From Acinetobacter calcoaceticus (GTDB lineage Bacteria; Pseudomonadota; Gammaproteobacteria; Pseudomonadales; Moraxellaceae): 49,436 nt of DNA. The notes beneath the pieces are model-generated. The model worked only from the letters and a program-made list of their open reading frames with translations, was not told where the DNA came from and ran no database searches. The stretch spans positions 1 to 49,436 of the forward strand of contig NZ_SLVJ01000028.1 in assembly GCF_004345325.1 (NCBI RefSeq), read 5' to 3'. Position numbers and translations under genes: made by a program. Positions within the stretch are counted from its first letter, which is position 1; each line of letters begins with the position of its first letter. Positions 8,901-17,108 of this stretch are shown here, one piece after another.

Positions 8901-9914
8901 TTATGCAGATTGAATAGACTGTATAAATAAATCGCGGAACTCACGGCATTGCGCTGCTGTCAGTGCAAACACACCTGAACCGCCTTTTTGGAACTTTAAC
9001 CAGTAAAAGTCAATTGTATTGAAGTTTTGCTTCATTGCCCATTCTGAGTTACCCACTTCGATGACGATTAAGCCATTTTCAGTCAAATAATCAGCCGCCT
9101 GAGCCAACATTTTACGCACCAAATCTAGACCGTCTTGGCCTGCAGCCAAGGCCAATTCTGGCTCATGTAAAAACTCTTGCGGTAGATCAGCCATGTCTTC
9201 AGCATCCACATAAGGTGGATTCGACACGATCAAATCATATTGATTTTCAGCAGGAATTTTTTCAAACAAGTCTGATTCTAACAAGGCAATTTGATATTGC
9301 ATGTTGTGGTGTTCAGTATTGATCGAGGCCACTTCTAGGGCCTCTTTTGAAAGATCTGTTGCATCGACTTCGGACTCTGGATAAGCATAGGCCAACGCAA
9401 TCGCGATACAACCTGAACCAGTACACATATCGAGGATACGTTGCGGTGTCTTAGGTGAGTCATTGGCAGGCAATGCATTCAGGGCTTCACGCACCACACC
9501 GTGTTCATCTAGGCAGTAAGGCGCAAAACGCTGTTGAATCAATTCTGCAATCGGTGAACGTGGAATCAACACACGCTCATCAACATAGAATGGTTTGTCA
9601 CAGAAATAAGCCAGATTGAGCAAATATGAGGTTGGCATTTTCTCGTTAATACGGCGCGCCAGCAGGCTTAAAAATTCAGCTTTTTCACTTGGGAGCAGTT
9701 TGGCCGACAAGATTTCAGGGTCTGATTTCCAGTCCAATGACAAGGTTTGCAGTACCAAGGCTGAACTCTCAGCAAAATAGTCTTCAGTGCCTTGGCCTAA
9801 GTGTGCATCATATTGACGTAATGCCGACACGCCAAAACGAATATAATCGCGAATGGTACTTAAGTGTTCAGCAGCTTCCTGTAGGTGTTCAGGGGGGATA
9901 GTCGATTGATCCAC
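8901..9914 (-). CDS. prmB: Ribosomal protein L3 N5-glutamine methyltransferase
   Basis: A SAM-dependent methyltransferase that methylates a glutamine of ribosomal protein L3. The 337 residues show an N-terminal helical domain, the SAM-binding loop LDMCTGSGCIAIALA and the catalytic SNPPYVDAED, whose NPPY contacts the glutamine amide. The LIPRSPIAELI segment before the Rossmann fold is typical of PrmB rather than PrmC. It starts at GTG with GGAGA eight bases upstream on the minus strand. It is the first gene of a two-gene unit with aroC. Confidence 0.93.
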   Translation of the reverse strand: MDQSTIPPEHLQEAAEHLSTIRDYIRFGVSALRQYDAHLGQGTEDYFAESSALVLQTLSLDWKSDPEILSAKLLPSEKAEFLSLLARRINEKMPTSYLLNLAYFCDKPFYVDERVLIPRSPIAELIQQRFAPYCLDEHGVVREALNALPANDSPKTPQRILDMCTGSGCIAIALAYAYPESEVDATDLSKEALEVASINTEHHNMQYQIALLESDLFEKIPAENQYDLIVSNPPYVDAEDMADLPQEFLHEPELALAAGQDGLDLVRKMLAQAADYLTENGLIVIEVGNSEWAMKQNFNTIDFYWLKFQKGGSGVFALTAAQCREFRDLFIQSIQSA

Positions 9915-10083
9915 TTAGGGCATCTCCGAAAATTCAGTCAGTTGAAAACCCGATATCATACCTTGTTTTGCAGCGTTTATTCACGACTTTTATACGGGTC
10001 TTGCACAGAATATTGATGCAGATCAAATCACAGCATCAGGCTCAGTCAATATTTGAGTCGCTGTAAATCGCGAGCTTCAATTT

Positions 10084-10308
10084 TTATTTAATTTTGAAAT
10101 AGTGTTTTTCGGTGATCAGCTTAATGCGAATCCCTTTATAGAGTCGATTTTTACTATCTTCTGATTTGGTCACAAACTCAAAAAACTGATCATCTTCGAG
10201 TAAGCGTGCATAGGTTTTAAAGCCAATTTCGAGTTTTTCAGGTTTTTTTCCTGCTGTAACAAACTCTTCTAATAATTTATTTATTTTCTTGGCACTGAGA
10301 TCATTCAT
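10084..10308 (-). CDS. Small conserved hypothetical protein
   Basis: A 74-residue basic protein (MNDLSAKKINKLLEEF, ending HYFKIK) without signal peptide or Cys motif. It is predicted mixed alpha/beta. It stands alone between prmB and a long AT-rich gap. The compact size and high Lys content would suit a nucleic-acid-associated or adaptor protein, but that is conjecture. Confidence 0.5.
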   Translation of the reverse strand: MNDLSAKKINKLLEEFVTAGKKPEKLEIGFKTYARLLEDDQFFEFVTKSEDSKNRLYKGIRIKLITEKHYFKIK

Positions 10309-10568
10309 TTGTTTAAAACGTCATCTGATTAAGTTAATTATTTTTAGCATGTAATGTTTACATTAATATTAAATAATGTAGTAAATCTTTGATTTATTGT
10401 ATCTTGACATCATATTGACCACTTTAAAAACATTGGTTTTTTGTTTTTTAAATTTACTCAACTTTACATTTGAGTATACATTTGACCTCATCAAAAAATC
10501 ATTTCAGTGATTTAGATCTAGAATGTGCATGCATGCTTTTAGTTTTAGAATAGAATTTGCCCGTTTGT

Positions 10569-10590
10569 GCAGCAAGCGAGCTGCTTTTTT
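10569..10590 (+). terminator. Intergenic terminator, possibly of a small RNA
   Basis: GCAGC (10569) pairs with GCTGC (10580) and is followed directly by T6. No coding region ends nearby on this strand, so it may end an untranslated transcript inside the AT-rich gap 10309-10694. That gap otherwise shows no ORF or repeat I recognise. Confidence 0.5.
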
Positions 10591-10694
10591 AAAATTCTCC
10601 AACTTAGAACGCGAGAAATGCTTGAAAGCCAGCTGCAACAACCTTATATATAAAAGCTTAACTGAGATGAAATGATCAGAGAGACCCTCCGAGT

Positions 10695-11000
10695 ATGAGC
10701 TATAAACATAATGATCTACGTGCCATGCGCCAAAACTATTGGTGTGACGAGGCTTCAGACAAAGTCCAATCAGAAAAACAATTTTTGCAGCAACTATTAA
10801 ATCAACACGGTATCTTTCAAAGCGCGACTTTAGAGGATGCCAAATATTTATTTTTCTCCCTACCCAGCATTATTATCGTCAAAGGCTATGCCTTGGGATT
10901 TATGAGCCAGATGGTTCAACAACTTCTCACAGATTACATTGTTGCCAATAAAGATGATCTGGCACAACGTAAAGTGCTTAAAATTCAATTTCGAATTTAG
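10695..11000 (+). CDS. Conserved hypothetical protein
   Basis: A 101-residue soluble protein. The start ATG (10695) is preceded by GAGAGACCCTCCGAGT, giving a weak ribosome-binding site. The sequence has a hydrophobic central stretch (YLFFSLPSIIIVKGYALGFM) too polar at the edges to be a confident membrane helix. I recognise no family; it looks like a genus-level conserved orphan. It lies 140 bp ahead of an ABC1 kinase gene, possibly separately transcribed. Confidence 0.5.
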   Translation: MSYKHNDLRAMRQNYWCDEASDKVQSEKQFLQQLLNQHGIFQSATLEDAKYLFFSLPSIIIVKGYALGFMSQMVQQLLTDYIVANKDDLAQRKVLKIQFRI

Positions 11001-11139
11001 TCCGCTAACTGTACTGCCATGACATCTTGAGTGGATCAGTTTATGTCATCGAATAGATTAAACTTTTTTTATACGCGCAGAAGCTGTAATATTCGTTACA
11101 ATGACTTATCTGCTCGCTTGCTTAAAGGATTTAATGTTC

Positions 11140-12513
11140 ATGTCAGATCAGAACGATAAGCTAAAACAGTTAAAAACCTCTTCTATGGATCGACGCTTAT
11201 CGATTGCAAAAGCATCCTTACTGGCGGGGACCCGCTGGGCGGCATCCAATGCAAGCACGATATTTTCAAATGAAGAAGAAAAAGAAAAGAAAAGAAAAAA
11301 AGCCATGAAAGAACAGGCTGAATATTTGGTTTCCGAAATAGGAAAACTCAAAGGTTCGATCGTTAAGATCGGTCAAATGATGGCCCTATATGGCGAGCAC
11401 TTTCTGCCTGAAGAAATTACCCAAGCTTTAAATACCCTCAATAATCAAACTGTTGCTTTGGCATGGCCTGCGATTAAACAACAATTGGTCAGTCAATTGG
11501 GCTCTAAATTGGATGAGCTCACCATTGATCATGAGCCGATTGGTACTGCATCGTTGGCACAGGTACATCGTGCTACACGTAAATCAGATGGCTTAGAACT
11601 GGTACTCAAGATCCAATATCCGGGTGTGGCCGATGCCATCGACTCAGATATGAACTTGTTTAAAAACATGCTCAAGTTGACCCGAATGGTGCCGCAGACC
11701 CGTGAATTTGATCAATGGTTTGATGAAGTTCGTGAAATGATGCATCGTGAAGTCAATTATCGGGTCGAAGCCGCCACCACACGGCGTTTTGCTGAACGCC
11801 TCAGAGGCGATTCGCGTTATGTGGTGCCACAAATTATCGATCATTTTTGTAGCAACCAAGTCTTGTGCATGACCTTTGAACGTGGTGTGCCGATCAATAG
11901 CCCAGTGATGTTGTCCCTCCCCCAAGAACGTCGTAATAAATTAGGTGAAGCTTCACTTGAAATAGCGGTACGTGAAGTATTTGAATGGGGCGAAATGCAG
12001 ACCGATCCAAACTTTGGTAACTACCTGGTGCGTCTGGGCAATGCCGAAGATATTCCTGACAAAATTGTGCTGCTGGATTTTGGTGCCATCCGTGAATTTG
12101 ATCAGCAACTGTTGACCGTCGCACGTAATCTGATCATCTCTGGCTATCATCACGATGCCGATGCCATGGTCAACTCTATGACCGGTTACCAATTTTTTAA
12201 TGCCATGCCGCAAAGTATCAAACCTGATATGGCCAAGGTGTTTTTGCTGGCGACTGAAGCATTTAGCAGTAGCAGCAATAATCCCGACTTACCTGAAGGT
12301 GTGATGGATGAACAACAGCGCTATGACTGGAAAAAAAGCCAGTTGCATAGCCGAGTGATGCAACGCGCTTCTAAGTCGATGGCGTCACGCTACTTTAGTG
12401 TACCTCCCAAAGAATTTATGTTTATTAGCCGTAAATTCATCGGGGCTTATACCTTTATGACCGTGATCGAAGCACGTACCAATGTGCGTAAAATGATTAC
12501 TCCTTTTCTATGA
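11140..12513 (+). CDS. ABC1/UbiB-family atypical kinase
   Basis: A 457-residue member of the ABC1/COQ8/UbiB protein-kinase-like family, usually tied to isoprenoid quinone metabolism. Family hallmarks in order: the KxGQ motif in GSIVKIGQMMALYG, the glycine-poor loop GTASLAQVHRA, the nucleotide-site Lys in LVLKIQYPG, DPNFGNYLV, and the metal-binding DFG of VLLDFGAIREF. The usual HxDxHPGN is replaced by MQTDPNFGN, as in the shorter AarF-like subgroup. ATGs at 11101 and 11134 are in frame, but AAGGAT sits nine bases before 11140, which decides the start. A second ABC1 paralog is at 27025-28323. Confidence 0.85.
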   Translation: MSDQNDKLKQLKTSSMDRRLSIAKASLLAGTRWAASNASTIFSNEEEKEKKRKKAMKEQAEYLVSEIGKLKGSIVKIGQMMALYGEHFLPEEITQALNTLNNQTVALAWPAIKQQLVSQLGSKLDELTIDHEPIGTASLAQVHRATRKSDGLELVLKIQYPGVADAIDSDMNLFKNMLKLTRMVPQTREFDQWFDEVREMMHREVNYRVEAATTRRFAERLRGDSRYVVPQIIDHFCSNQVLCMTFERGVPINSPVMLSLPQERRNKLGEASLEIAVREVFEWGEMQTDPNFGNYLVRLGNAEDIPDKIVLLDFGAIREFDQQLLTVARNLIISGYHHDADAMVNSMTGYQFFNAMPQSIKPDMAKVFLLATEAFSSSSNNPDLPEGVMDEQQRYDWKKSQLHSRVMQRASKSMASRYFSVPPKEFMFISRKFIGAYTFMTVIEARTNVRKMITPFL

Positions 12514-12616
12514 TCATGCCGGTTCGCTGCGCTTAGATCGAACTTAAGCACATGTTTATTTGAGTATTACTGCCTTAACACTGAGTATTTGCACGATCTA
12601 CAGCCATGCTAAACAT

Positions 12617-12662
12617 ACACGATTCGGGCGTTGATGATTGATCATCAGCGCCCGAATCGTGT
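12617..12662. repeat. 46-bp near-perfect palindrome
   Basis: Two 22-bp arms starting ACACGATTCGGGCG and ending CGCCCGAATCGTGT are separated by only TG; the arms differ at a single position that can still form G-U. No T tract follows, so it is not a standard terminator. It lies in the 370-bp gap after the ABC1 kinase gene, which otherwise shows nothing I recognise. Confidence 0.9.
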
Positions 12663-12886
12663 CTGAACCCACATCCTTACAGGTTATTTGTCACTCTAGT
12701 CAATTTACATATGGCCCCACACGCATAGCCAAATAAATACCTGATGCTTATCAACCGATTGAAACCAAATGCAAGCCCTTTAATTCAACTGGATATTGCT
12801 GCATAAGCTTGTCAGCTTTGACATAGTCTTTTGGCAGTCTGCGTGTCAGCATAATGAGCGAATTACAACTCTCTCAGGACATAGCG

Positions 12887-14197
12887 ATGACCAATATGGC
12901 GAACAAAGCCCAAGGATTGGGTTTGGCATTTATGACAAAAATCGCAGGTAGCGATATTATTGATCAACTTAAACTGCGTAAATTTATAGAAAAATCACTC
13001 TATCAAGGTTCTAAAGTCGGCTTTAAAACCTTATCCAAAACTCAAAAAGTCTTCCAATCCAAACAGCATGCGACGCATAATAATGTCACTCAGCAGCGCT
13101 TAGCCAATCAACAAAAGTCCTTGTTTGATCTTAACCTCAGTGAAGAACAACACATGCTGGTGGATAGCATGGATCAGTTCGCTACCGAAGTGCTCTACCC
13201 CTTGGCGCATGATGCGGATCACCAAGAAACATTTCCACAGCAATTGCATCAATATGCACGTGATCTAGGTCTAAACGACTATGCCCTGCCTGAAGCCTAT
13301 GGTGGCGTGGCCAGTGAGAAAAACATCCTTAGCAATGTACTGATCGCAGAACATTTGGCGCGTGGTGATTTTAGTTTGGCGGCTGCCATGTTATGCAACA
13401 GCAGTGTGATCAATGCCATAACCCGTTGGGGAACCCTCGCAATCCAAAGCACCTATCTGACGGCCTTTGCCGAACAGACCGATCTGCAAGCCAGCTTTGC
13501 CGTTCAAGAAAATACCGCCGCCTTTAATCCCTATCAATTAAAAACCTCAGCCATTTCCAAACAAGGCCAGTTTTATCTCAGTGGTGAAAAGACCTTGGTG
13601 TTGCTTGGAGAAACTGCCGACCTCTTTATTGTCAGCGCGATGTTCAATCAACATCCTGAGGTGTTTGTGGTCGAACGTCACACCTCCATCGGGGTCAAAA
13701 AGTCACCTGCAATGGGCTTAAAAGCCACTGAAACTGTGACGCTGCAATTTAACCAGACCCCAGCACAACGCTTGGGCGATGATGATTTCAACTACACCGC
13801 CTTTGTTGATCTGGGTAATTTAATCTGGTGCGCCATGGCGGTCGGTTGTGCCACAGCAGTAAAAAACTATTGTATTGAATATGCCAATCAGCGCATCGCC
13901 TTTGGTGAACCAATTTCGCACCGACAAAGTGTGGCATTTATGATCGCCGATATGGCTATCGAAATCGAAGCCATGCGTATGCTGGTACTCAATGCTGCAA
14001 GCTTGGCTGAAGCAGGTCAAGATTTTCATCGAGAAGCCTATCTGGCTCGACTGCTCTGCGTGGAAAAATCCATGAAAATTGGTACCGATGGCGTTCAAGT
14101 CTTGGGTGGGCATGGCTTTACCAAAGAACATCCGGTAGAGCGTTGGTATCGTGATTTACGTGCCACTGGCATTTTACATTCAGGACTGCATGGCTAA
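12887..14197 (+). CDS. Acyl-CoA dehydrogenase-like protein, catalytic Glu motif absent
   Basis: A 436-residue flavoprotein-fold protein. About 80 N-terminal residues (containing GLGLAFMTKIAGSD and LRKFIEKSLYQGSK) precede the normal acyl-CoA dehydrogenase start LSEEQHMLVDSMDQFA. The middle beta domain and the C-terminal helical FAD/dimer segments (RIAFGEPISHRQSVAFMIADM, then GVQVLGGHGFTKEHPVERWYRDLRAT) are present. Where the family has IYEGT with the catalytic base, this one reads GILHSGLHG and stops, so the last helix is missing. The start was chosen because AGGA lies nine bases before 12887; ATG 12854 is possible. The next gene encodes a complete partner, suggesting a heteromeric enzyme. Confidence 0.75.
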   Translation: MTNMANKAQGLGLAFMTKIAGSDIIDQLKLRKFIEKSLYQGSKVGFKTLSKTQKVFQSKQHATHNNVTQQRLANQQKSLFDLNLSEEQHMLVDSMDQFATEVLYPLAHDADHQETFPQQLHQYARDLGLNDYALPEAYGGVASEKNILSNVLIAEHLARGDFSLAAAMLCNSSVINAITRWGTLAIQSTYLTAFAEQTDLQASFAVQENTAAFNPYQLKTSAISKQGQFYLSGEKTLVLLGETADLFIVSAMFNQHPEVFVVERHTSIGVKKSPAMGLKATETVTLQFNQTPAQRLGDDDFNYTAFVDLGNLIWCAMAVGCATAVKNYCIEYANQRIAFGEPISHRQSVAFMIADMAIEIEAMRMLVLNAASLAEAGQDFHREAYLARLLCVEKSMKIGTDGVQVLGGHGFTKEHPVERWYRDLRATGILHSGLHG

Positions 14198-14310
14198 TTC
14201 GGCTCAGGCAGAAACCCAAAGCAGACTCAAACCCAAACCCAGATAAAAATAACCCTAGCGATCAAGACTGTGTCAACCTCAACGACAGTGATCAAGACCA
14301 TTTCAAGATC

Positions 14311-14341
14311 ATGCCAATGTCAATGTCAATGTCAATGCCAA
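14311..14341 (+). repeat. Hexamer tandem repeat in the leader of the second dehydrogenase gene
   Basis: The unit ATGTCA (variants ATGCCA) is repeated about five times just upstream of the true start at 14392. It creates false in-frame start codons (14311 onward), and a six-base unit would not change frame. The preceding 110 bp is also compositionally simple. Confidence 0.7.
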
Positions 14342-14391
14342 CCACAGTACAGCACAGTCCAATCAAGCACCCTTGCATCAGGAAGCAGATC

Positions 14392-15591
14392 ATGAATTTA
14401 CAAAATCCGAAAAAATTTAAAATGCTTTTAGAGCAGGCCCATGAAGTTGCTCTCAATGTGCTGCGCCCTGTATCGCGTAAATACGACAAAGCCGAGCATA
14501 CTTATCCCAAAGAACTGGATATGTTGGCCTCCTTATTAGATGGTATGAATGATGGCGGTGATGGCCTAAATGCAGGTGCTGCAGTAGGCAAACGTGGCAA
14601 CAGCGATGACAGCAATAAAAATGGCGTCAACATGTCAACCGCACTGGGTATTGTGGAAATGTGCTATGGCGATACAGGTTTGCTGTTAAGTATGCCGCGT
14701 CAAGGTCTGGGTAATTCTGCGATTGCAGCAGTGGCCAATGATGAACAATTACAACGTTTTAAAGGGATATGGGCAGCAATGGCGATTACTGAGCCAGGTT
14801 TTGGTTCAGACTCCGCTGCAGTACGCACCTCAGCGACCAAAGATGGCGATGATTACATCCTCAATGGTGAAAAAATCTTTGTCACCTCTGGCGAACGCGC
14901 CGATGCTATCGTGGTTTGGGCCACCTTAGATAAAAACCTCGGTCGTGCTGCGATCAAATCTTTTGTGGTTCCCAAAGGCACCCCCGGCATGAGCGTTGAA
15001 CGGCTGGAACATAAATTAGGCATCAAAGCCTCAGACACGGCGACGATTCGCTTTATCGACTGTCGTGTTCCGGCGAGTAATTTACTTGGCAATGCCGACA
15101 TTGAAGTGGCCAAAGGTTTTGCTGGCGTAATGGAAACCTTTGACAACACCCGCCCTTTGGTTGCCGCAATGGCGGTCGGATGTGCTAAAGCGGCCTTGGA
15201 ACGTATTCAAGAAATCTTTAAAGATTATTTAGATCCGGATTATGCCACGCCCTATTTACAGACCTCGAATATTGCAGCTCAGATCTATCGCATGCAGGCC
15301 GAATGGGAAGCTGCACGCTTATTGATGCTCAAAGCGGCATGGATGGCGGATAATAAAAAGCCCAATTCACGTGAGGCTTCTATTGCCAAAGCCAAGGCTG
15401 GCCGAGTCGGCAATGAAATTACCTTAAAATGTGTCGAACTGGCGGCCAGTCTTGGTTACAACGAGGAGGAGCTGTTGGAAAAATGGGCCCGTGACTCAAA
15501 GATTTTGGATATCTTTGAGGGCACTCAACAGATCCAACAACTGATTATTGCGCGTCGAGAATTGGGGAAATCCTCAAGTGAACTGAAATAA
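14392..15591 (+). CDS. Acyl-CoA dehydrogenase
   Basis: A 399-residue FAD enzyme that oxidises an acyl-CoA to the trans-2-enoyl-CoA and passes electrons to ETF. Visible family signatures are AAMAITEPGFGSDSAAV (first ACAD signature), the GEKIFVTSG segment, LGIKASDTATIRF, and the catalytic loop DIFEGTQQIQQLIIARREL, whose Glu is the expected base. The insert GMNDGGDGLNAGAAVGKRGNS after residue 50 is unusually Gly/Asp-rich. ATGs from 14311 lie in a hexamer repeat; AGGA precedes 14392. It follows a defective-looking paralog by about 190 bp, so the two probably act together. Substrate chain type unknown. Confidence 0.88.
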   Translation: MNLQNPKKFKMLLEQAHEVALNVLRPVSRKYDKAEHTYPKELDMLASLLDGMNDGGDGLNAGAAVGKRGNSDDSNKNGVNMSTALGIVEMCYGDTGLLLSMPRQGLGNSAIAAVANDEQLQRFKGIWAAMAITEPGFGSDSAAVRTSATKDGDDYILNGEKIFVTSGERADAIVVWATLDKNLGRAAIKSFVVPKGTPGMSVERLEHKLGIKASDTATIRFIDCRVPASNLLGNADIEVAKGFAGVMETFDNTRPLVAAMAVGCAKAALERIQEIFKDYLDPDYATPYLQTSNIAAQIYRMQAEWEAARLLMLKAAWMADNKKPNSREASIAKAKAGRVGNEITLKCVELAASLGYNEEELLEKWARDSKILDIFEGTQQIQQLIIARRELGKSSSELK

Positions 15592-15619
15592 GCGATTTAA
15601 GTTCAATAAGCCATTGAAG

Positions 15620-16291
15620 TTAAATTGAAAAATCCAGCACCAATTTCAATGCCAACAAGATTAAGATCACTCCCATGACTATTTCGAAGATCTTTTTCTT
15701 GTTTAAGAACATTTGACGGATATTTTGCGTGGTAAATAATACCGCAACCAAGATAAACCATGCTGCATTGACCATACACATCCAAGCGCCATAAAAGAAC
15801 TGGATGGTCATCGGAGTTTGCTGGGAAACAATGGTGGTAAAGATGCCAAGGAAAAAGATCGTTGCCTTTGGATTGGTGGCATTGGTGATAAAACCTTTTA
15901 AAAATGCCTGCTTCAACGAAGGCGCTGCAGTGTTTTGCAGTTGAGCAAATGGATCAGACGCCGTTGTCGTAGTGCTCGCTTGTTCCACTGGCGCGGCCTT
16001 GACCAAGTTACTGCGAATCAATTGATAGCCGAGATACACCAGATACAGCGCCGCAATCACTTTAACGCTATTAAAGATCAATGGATTGGTCTTGAGCAAC
16101 AAGCCAAAACCTAAAATGGTGTACAACACATGCACTGAGATCCCCGCGCCAATCCCCAATGCGGTCATGATGCCGGTCTTACGGCCATGTGAGACACTCT
16201 GTTGGATCACCACTGCAAAATCAGGTCCCGGTGCAACCACTGCCAGAAAATGTACTACAGCTAAAATCAGAAATTCATTGAGATAAAGCAC
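15620..16291 (-). CDS. LysE/RhtB-family amino acid exporter
   Basis: A 223-residue inner-membrane protein with about six hydrophobic helices. The N-terminal VVHFLAVVAPGPDFAVVIQQS carries the PGPD motif of LysE/RhtB/CadD exporters, followed by GRKTGIMTALGIGAGISVH and a long hydrophilic loop (about residues 98-125). The family exports amino acids such as lysine, threonine or homoserine; the substrate here is not deducible. It is 103 bp downstream of and co-directional with a TetR gene, so the pair may share a transcript. Confidence 0.85.
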   Translation of the reverse strand: MLYLNEFLILAVVHFLAVVAPGPDFAVVIQQSVSHGRKTGIMTALGIGAGISVHVLYTILGFGLLLKTNPLIFNSVKVIAALYLVYLGYQLIRSNLVKAAPVEQASTTTTASDPFAQLQNTAAPSLKQAFLKGFITNATNPKATIFFLGIFTTIVSQQTPMTIQFFYGAWMCMVNAAWFILVAVLFTTQNIRQMFLNKKKIFEIVMGVILILLALKLVLDFSI

Positions 16292-16394
16292 GCAACGGCC
16301 TCAGGCAGTCATTTTGAGCATGATAATGTAGGGGTTTTAGATGGGTAGCGCAAAATATATTTTACATTTCATCAGTTTTTTTTAAATGTATCTA

Positions 16395-16979
16395 TTATCG
16401 AACACGCAAACCATTGAGCAACAACTGTAAAGCCGCCAAAGATTGCGCTAGCCGAGGTTGAGAATCTGTCGAATCCGCAATCCAAAAGGTCGCCTCCGAC
16501 AAACTGCCGTGAATCAAGATCGCCAAAGCGGCTGCATCACTTTGATAGATCACCGCCTCCTGCATCAACTGTTGCAATATCTGCTGCATTGAGCTGGTGC
16601 ATTGCTGTGCATCTTCCGCCCGACGATGGCCGAGCACGGCACGGGCATCTTGTAAAATAATCCGTTGAATCTCTGGCTCTTGCGCCATACTCAGATAAAG
16701 TTTACAGCGGTTTTGAAAGCCTTCCCACGGATCAGCAGCTATCTCAAAACTGTGCTGTAAGCGTTGATCCATCTCAAGATCTAGCACCTCTACCACCGCC
16801 TGTAGCAGCGCTTTTTTATTTTTAAAGTGATGATATAGCGCACCACGACTCAACCCAATCTCGGTACAGACATCATCGAGCGCAGTATCGGCGTACCCGC
16901 GCAGTGCAAAACTTTTACGTGCACTCGCTAATAATGCGATCCGCGTTTGCGCCATTTCAGCCTTGGTTCGACGTGCCAT
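16395..16979 (-). CDS. TetR/AcrR-family transcriptional repressor
   Basis: A 194-residue regulator. The N-terminal DNA-binding domain (residues about 10-57) contains ARKSFALRGYADTALDDVCTEIGLSRGALYHHFKNKKALL, the canonical TetR helix-turn-helix; the rest is the ligand-binding dimer domain. The gene diverges from an MFS exporter gene, and the shared 129-bp interval holds two matching dyads at 17017 and 17050. These are very likely its operators, so it should repress both itself and the MFS gene. The ligand is unknown. Confidence 0.92.
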   Translation of the reverse strand: MARRTKAEMAQTRIALLASARKSFALRGYADTALDDVCTEIGLSRGALYHHFKNKKALLQAVVEVLDLEMDQRLQHSFEIAADPWEGFQNRCKLYLSMAQEPEIQRIILQDARAVLGHRRAEDAQQCTSSMQQILQQLMQEAVIYQSDAAALAILIHGSLSEATFWIADSTDSQPRLAQSLAALQLLLNGLRVR

Positions 16980-17016
16980 GTGCAGCCTCTACAGTAAAAA
17001 AAAGCATTCTAGCATT

Positions 17017-17035
17017 TACATACGTGCTGTATGTA
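17017..17035. promoter_or_regulatory. Probable TetR operator 1
   Basis: A dyad TACATAC-N5-GTATGTA lies between the divergent TetR and MFS genes. The same architecture recurs 33 bp away at 17050-17068. Confidence 0.75.
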
Positions 17036-17049
17036 TATATATTTCATCT

Positions 17050-17068
17050 TACATACACATTGTATGTT
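17050..17068. promoter_or_regulatory. Probable TetR operator 2
   Basis: A dyad TACATAC-N5-GTATGTT with the same arm sequence and spacer length as 17017-17035. The centres are 33 bp apart, about three helical turns, so two dimers could sit on the same DNA face. Confidence 0.75.
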
Positions 17069-17108
17069 TAGTATTTTATTTCAAGCAGCACCAGCAAAGA
17101 GCGCATTT

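Noticed and set aside
14311..14391. Longer start for the second acyl-CoA dehydrogenase (MPMSMSMSMP...)
   Set aside because: The extra residues come from a hexamer repeat; the AGGA ribosome-binding site and family N-terminus point to 14392.
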